Source of the DNA: an uncultured Collinsella sp.
GTDB taxonomy: Bacteria > Actinomycetota > Coriobacteriia > Coriobacteriales > Coriobacteriaceae
Length of the DNA stretch: 5,953 nucleotides
Direction of reading: 5' to 3'
Assembly (NCBI GenBank): GCA_958407555.1
Contig: CATYJC010000104.1
Location: forward strand, 1-5,953
The notes beneath the pieces were generated by a model. That model was given only the letters and a program-made list of their open reading frames with translations, made no database searches and was not told the origin of the DNA. Shown piece after piece: positions 5,273 through 5,953 of the stretch. A program made the translations under genes and the position numbers. Numbering within the stretch: the first letter of the stretch is position 1; each line of letters begins with the position of its first letter.

Positions 5273-5953
5273 CTACTTGTCCCCGTCCCCTGCGGGCGAG
5301 TTCTTTTGGTTGCGACGGTTACTCCAAGTCACGTTGTGTTCCTTGTAGTAATCGGGCGCCTCGTTGCCGCTCGCGCTAATGGGGTCGTTGCCGGTCAGGG
5401 TGTCGGTAATATCCTGCACGAACTTAACGAACAGGCTCGAATCGTCAGTCTCGGACGAATCGAAGTCAAAACCGAACTCCACCGCGCCGCCGATGATCTT
5501 GTCCACGCACTCCGGATCGTCACCGTCCAGCCAAATGACCACGGTGTACTTGTCCACATCGCCCACGCGGAAGTTCTTGTGACTGATGGTCGTCACTACA
5601 TCTTTAGACGCAAACGGCTCGGTGTTGGGCTCGGGGTTGCCGTCGGTCGCGGCAGCCGCGTAGGTGGTGGGCTCGCCGTTGCGATACAGCCTCACGCGCG
5701 CCGCCTTCTCCACGCCCTTGCTGGCGCTGACCACCTTGAGCTTGGCGCTATAGCCCAGATCGGTCTTGCCGGCGTTGCGGATATAGAAGGTGTACGCCAC
5801 GTAGTTCTTGCCGTTGTGGCTGCCGTCGATGTCGTCCAGGTTGTCGGGCAGGTCCTCGGCAGCGATATTGGTGCCGTTGTCCAAGGCGTCGGCGGCCAGG
5901 CGCGCGGTGGCGTTGTTAAAGTCGCCGTTGTCGGCAATGGCCACGCCGCGGCG
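5273..5953 (-). CDS. C-terminal part of a third exported/surface-type protein (partial)
   Basis: The last 226 residues of a gene that begins beyond the right edge. The frame is open through 5953, and the GTG at 5944 has no sign of being the true start. It carries a chain of motifs common in SipW-type secreted proteins of gut Gram-positive bacteria: NYVAYTFYIRNAGKTDLGYS (about 50-69), ARVRLYRNGEPTTYA (about 85-99), then NFRVGDVDKYTVVIWLDG and DDPECVDKIIGG (about 127-156). The family identity comes from remembered sequence patterns. The tail after about 165 is acidic and polar, ending NQKNSPAGDGDK, with no sorting signal. The signal peptide, if any, lies outside the window. The IWLDGDDPEC motif parallels IWMEGTDSDC in the 2485-3429 protein. 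Its terminator hairpin is shared with the convergent 4713-5225 gene. Confidence 0.8.
   Translation of the reverse strand, partial: RRGVAIADNGDFNNATARLAADALDNGTNIAAEDLPDNLDDIDGSHNGKNYVAYTFYIRNAGKTDLGYSAKLKVVSASKGVEKAARVRLYRNGEPTTYAAAATDGNPEPNTEPFASKDVVTTISHKNFRVGDVDKYTVVIWLDGDDPECVDKIIGGAVEFGFDFDSSETDDSSLFVKFVQDITDTLTGNDPISASGNEAPDYYKEHNVTWSNRRNQKNSPAGDGDK

Overview
The window most likely comes from a gut actinobacterium of class Coriobacteriia, probably Collinsella or a close relative. This is an inference from the fairly high GC, the purine-rich Shine-Dalgarno sites (AAAGGAG, GGAGG, AAAGGGG) and the two adjacent surface-type proteins whose N-terminus carries the AWFVTNS...ATTSTISAQ block. 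No rRNA, tRNA, CRISPR array, insertion sequence or phage gene is visible.

Layout from left to right. (1) 51-749, plus strand: a DUF5710-type protein with a split CxxC/CxxC zinc ribbon. (2) 854-1135, minus: a small cysteine-rich zinc-ribbon protein, convergent with gene 1. (3) 1254-2336, minus: an HNH endonuclease of the predicted-restriction-enzyme type (COG3440-like), probably placed to be transcribed with gene 2. (4) 2485-3429 and 3514-4314, both minus: two tandem paralogous exported proteins with SipW-type-like signal regions. Each is followed by a clear intrinsic terminator. (5) About 400 bp of non-coding DNA (4315-4712) between divergent genes. (6) 4713-5225, plus: an unrecognised 170-residue protein. 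(7) 5273 to the right edge, minus: the C-terminal part of a third exported or surface protein, convergent with gene 6 and separated from it by a 15-bp perfect hairpin.

The coherent theme is the right two thirds. Three proteins share a C-terminal signature (a beta-strand, then [IL][WY][LMY][EDY]G-D) seen in TasA/camelysin-like and other SipW-type secreted proteins of Gram-positive gut bacteria. Transcription of the tandem pair should run from the 3514-4314 gene into the 2485-3429 gene through an intergenic terminator, with no obvious second promoter. That arrangement would give a major and a minor product from one operon. The HNH gene is visibly AT-richer than the DUF5710 gene in sampled lines and may be an orphan, possibly acquired, defence gene. 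No partner methyltransferase is present, and no complete new multi-gene system can be demonstrated from this window alone.
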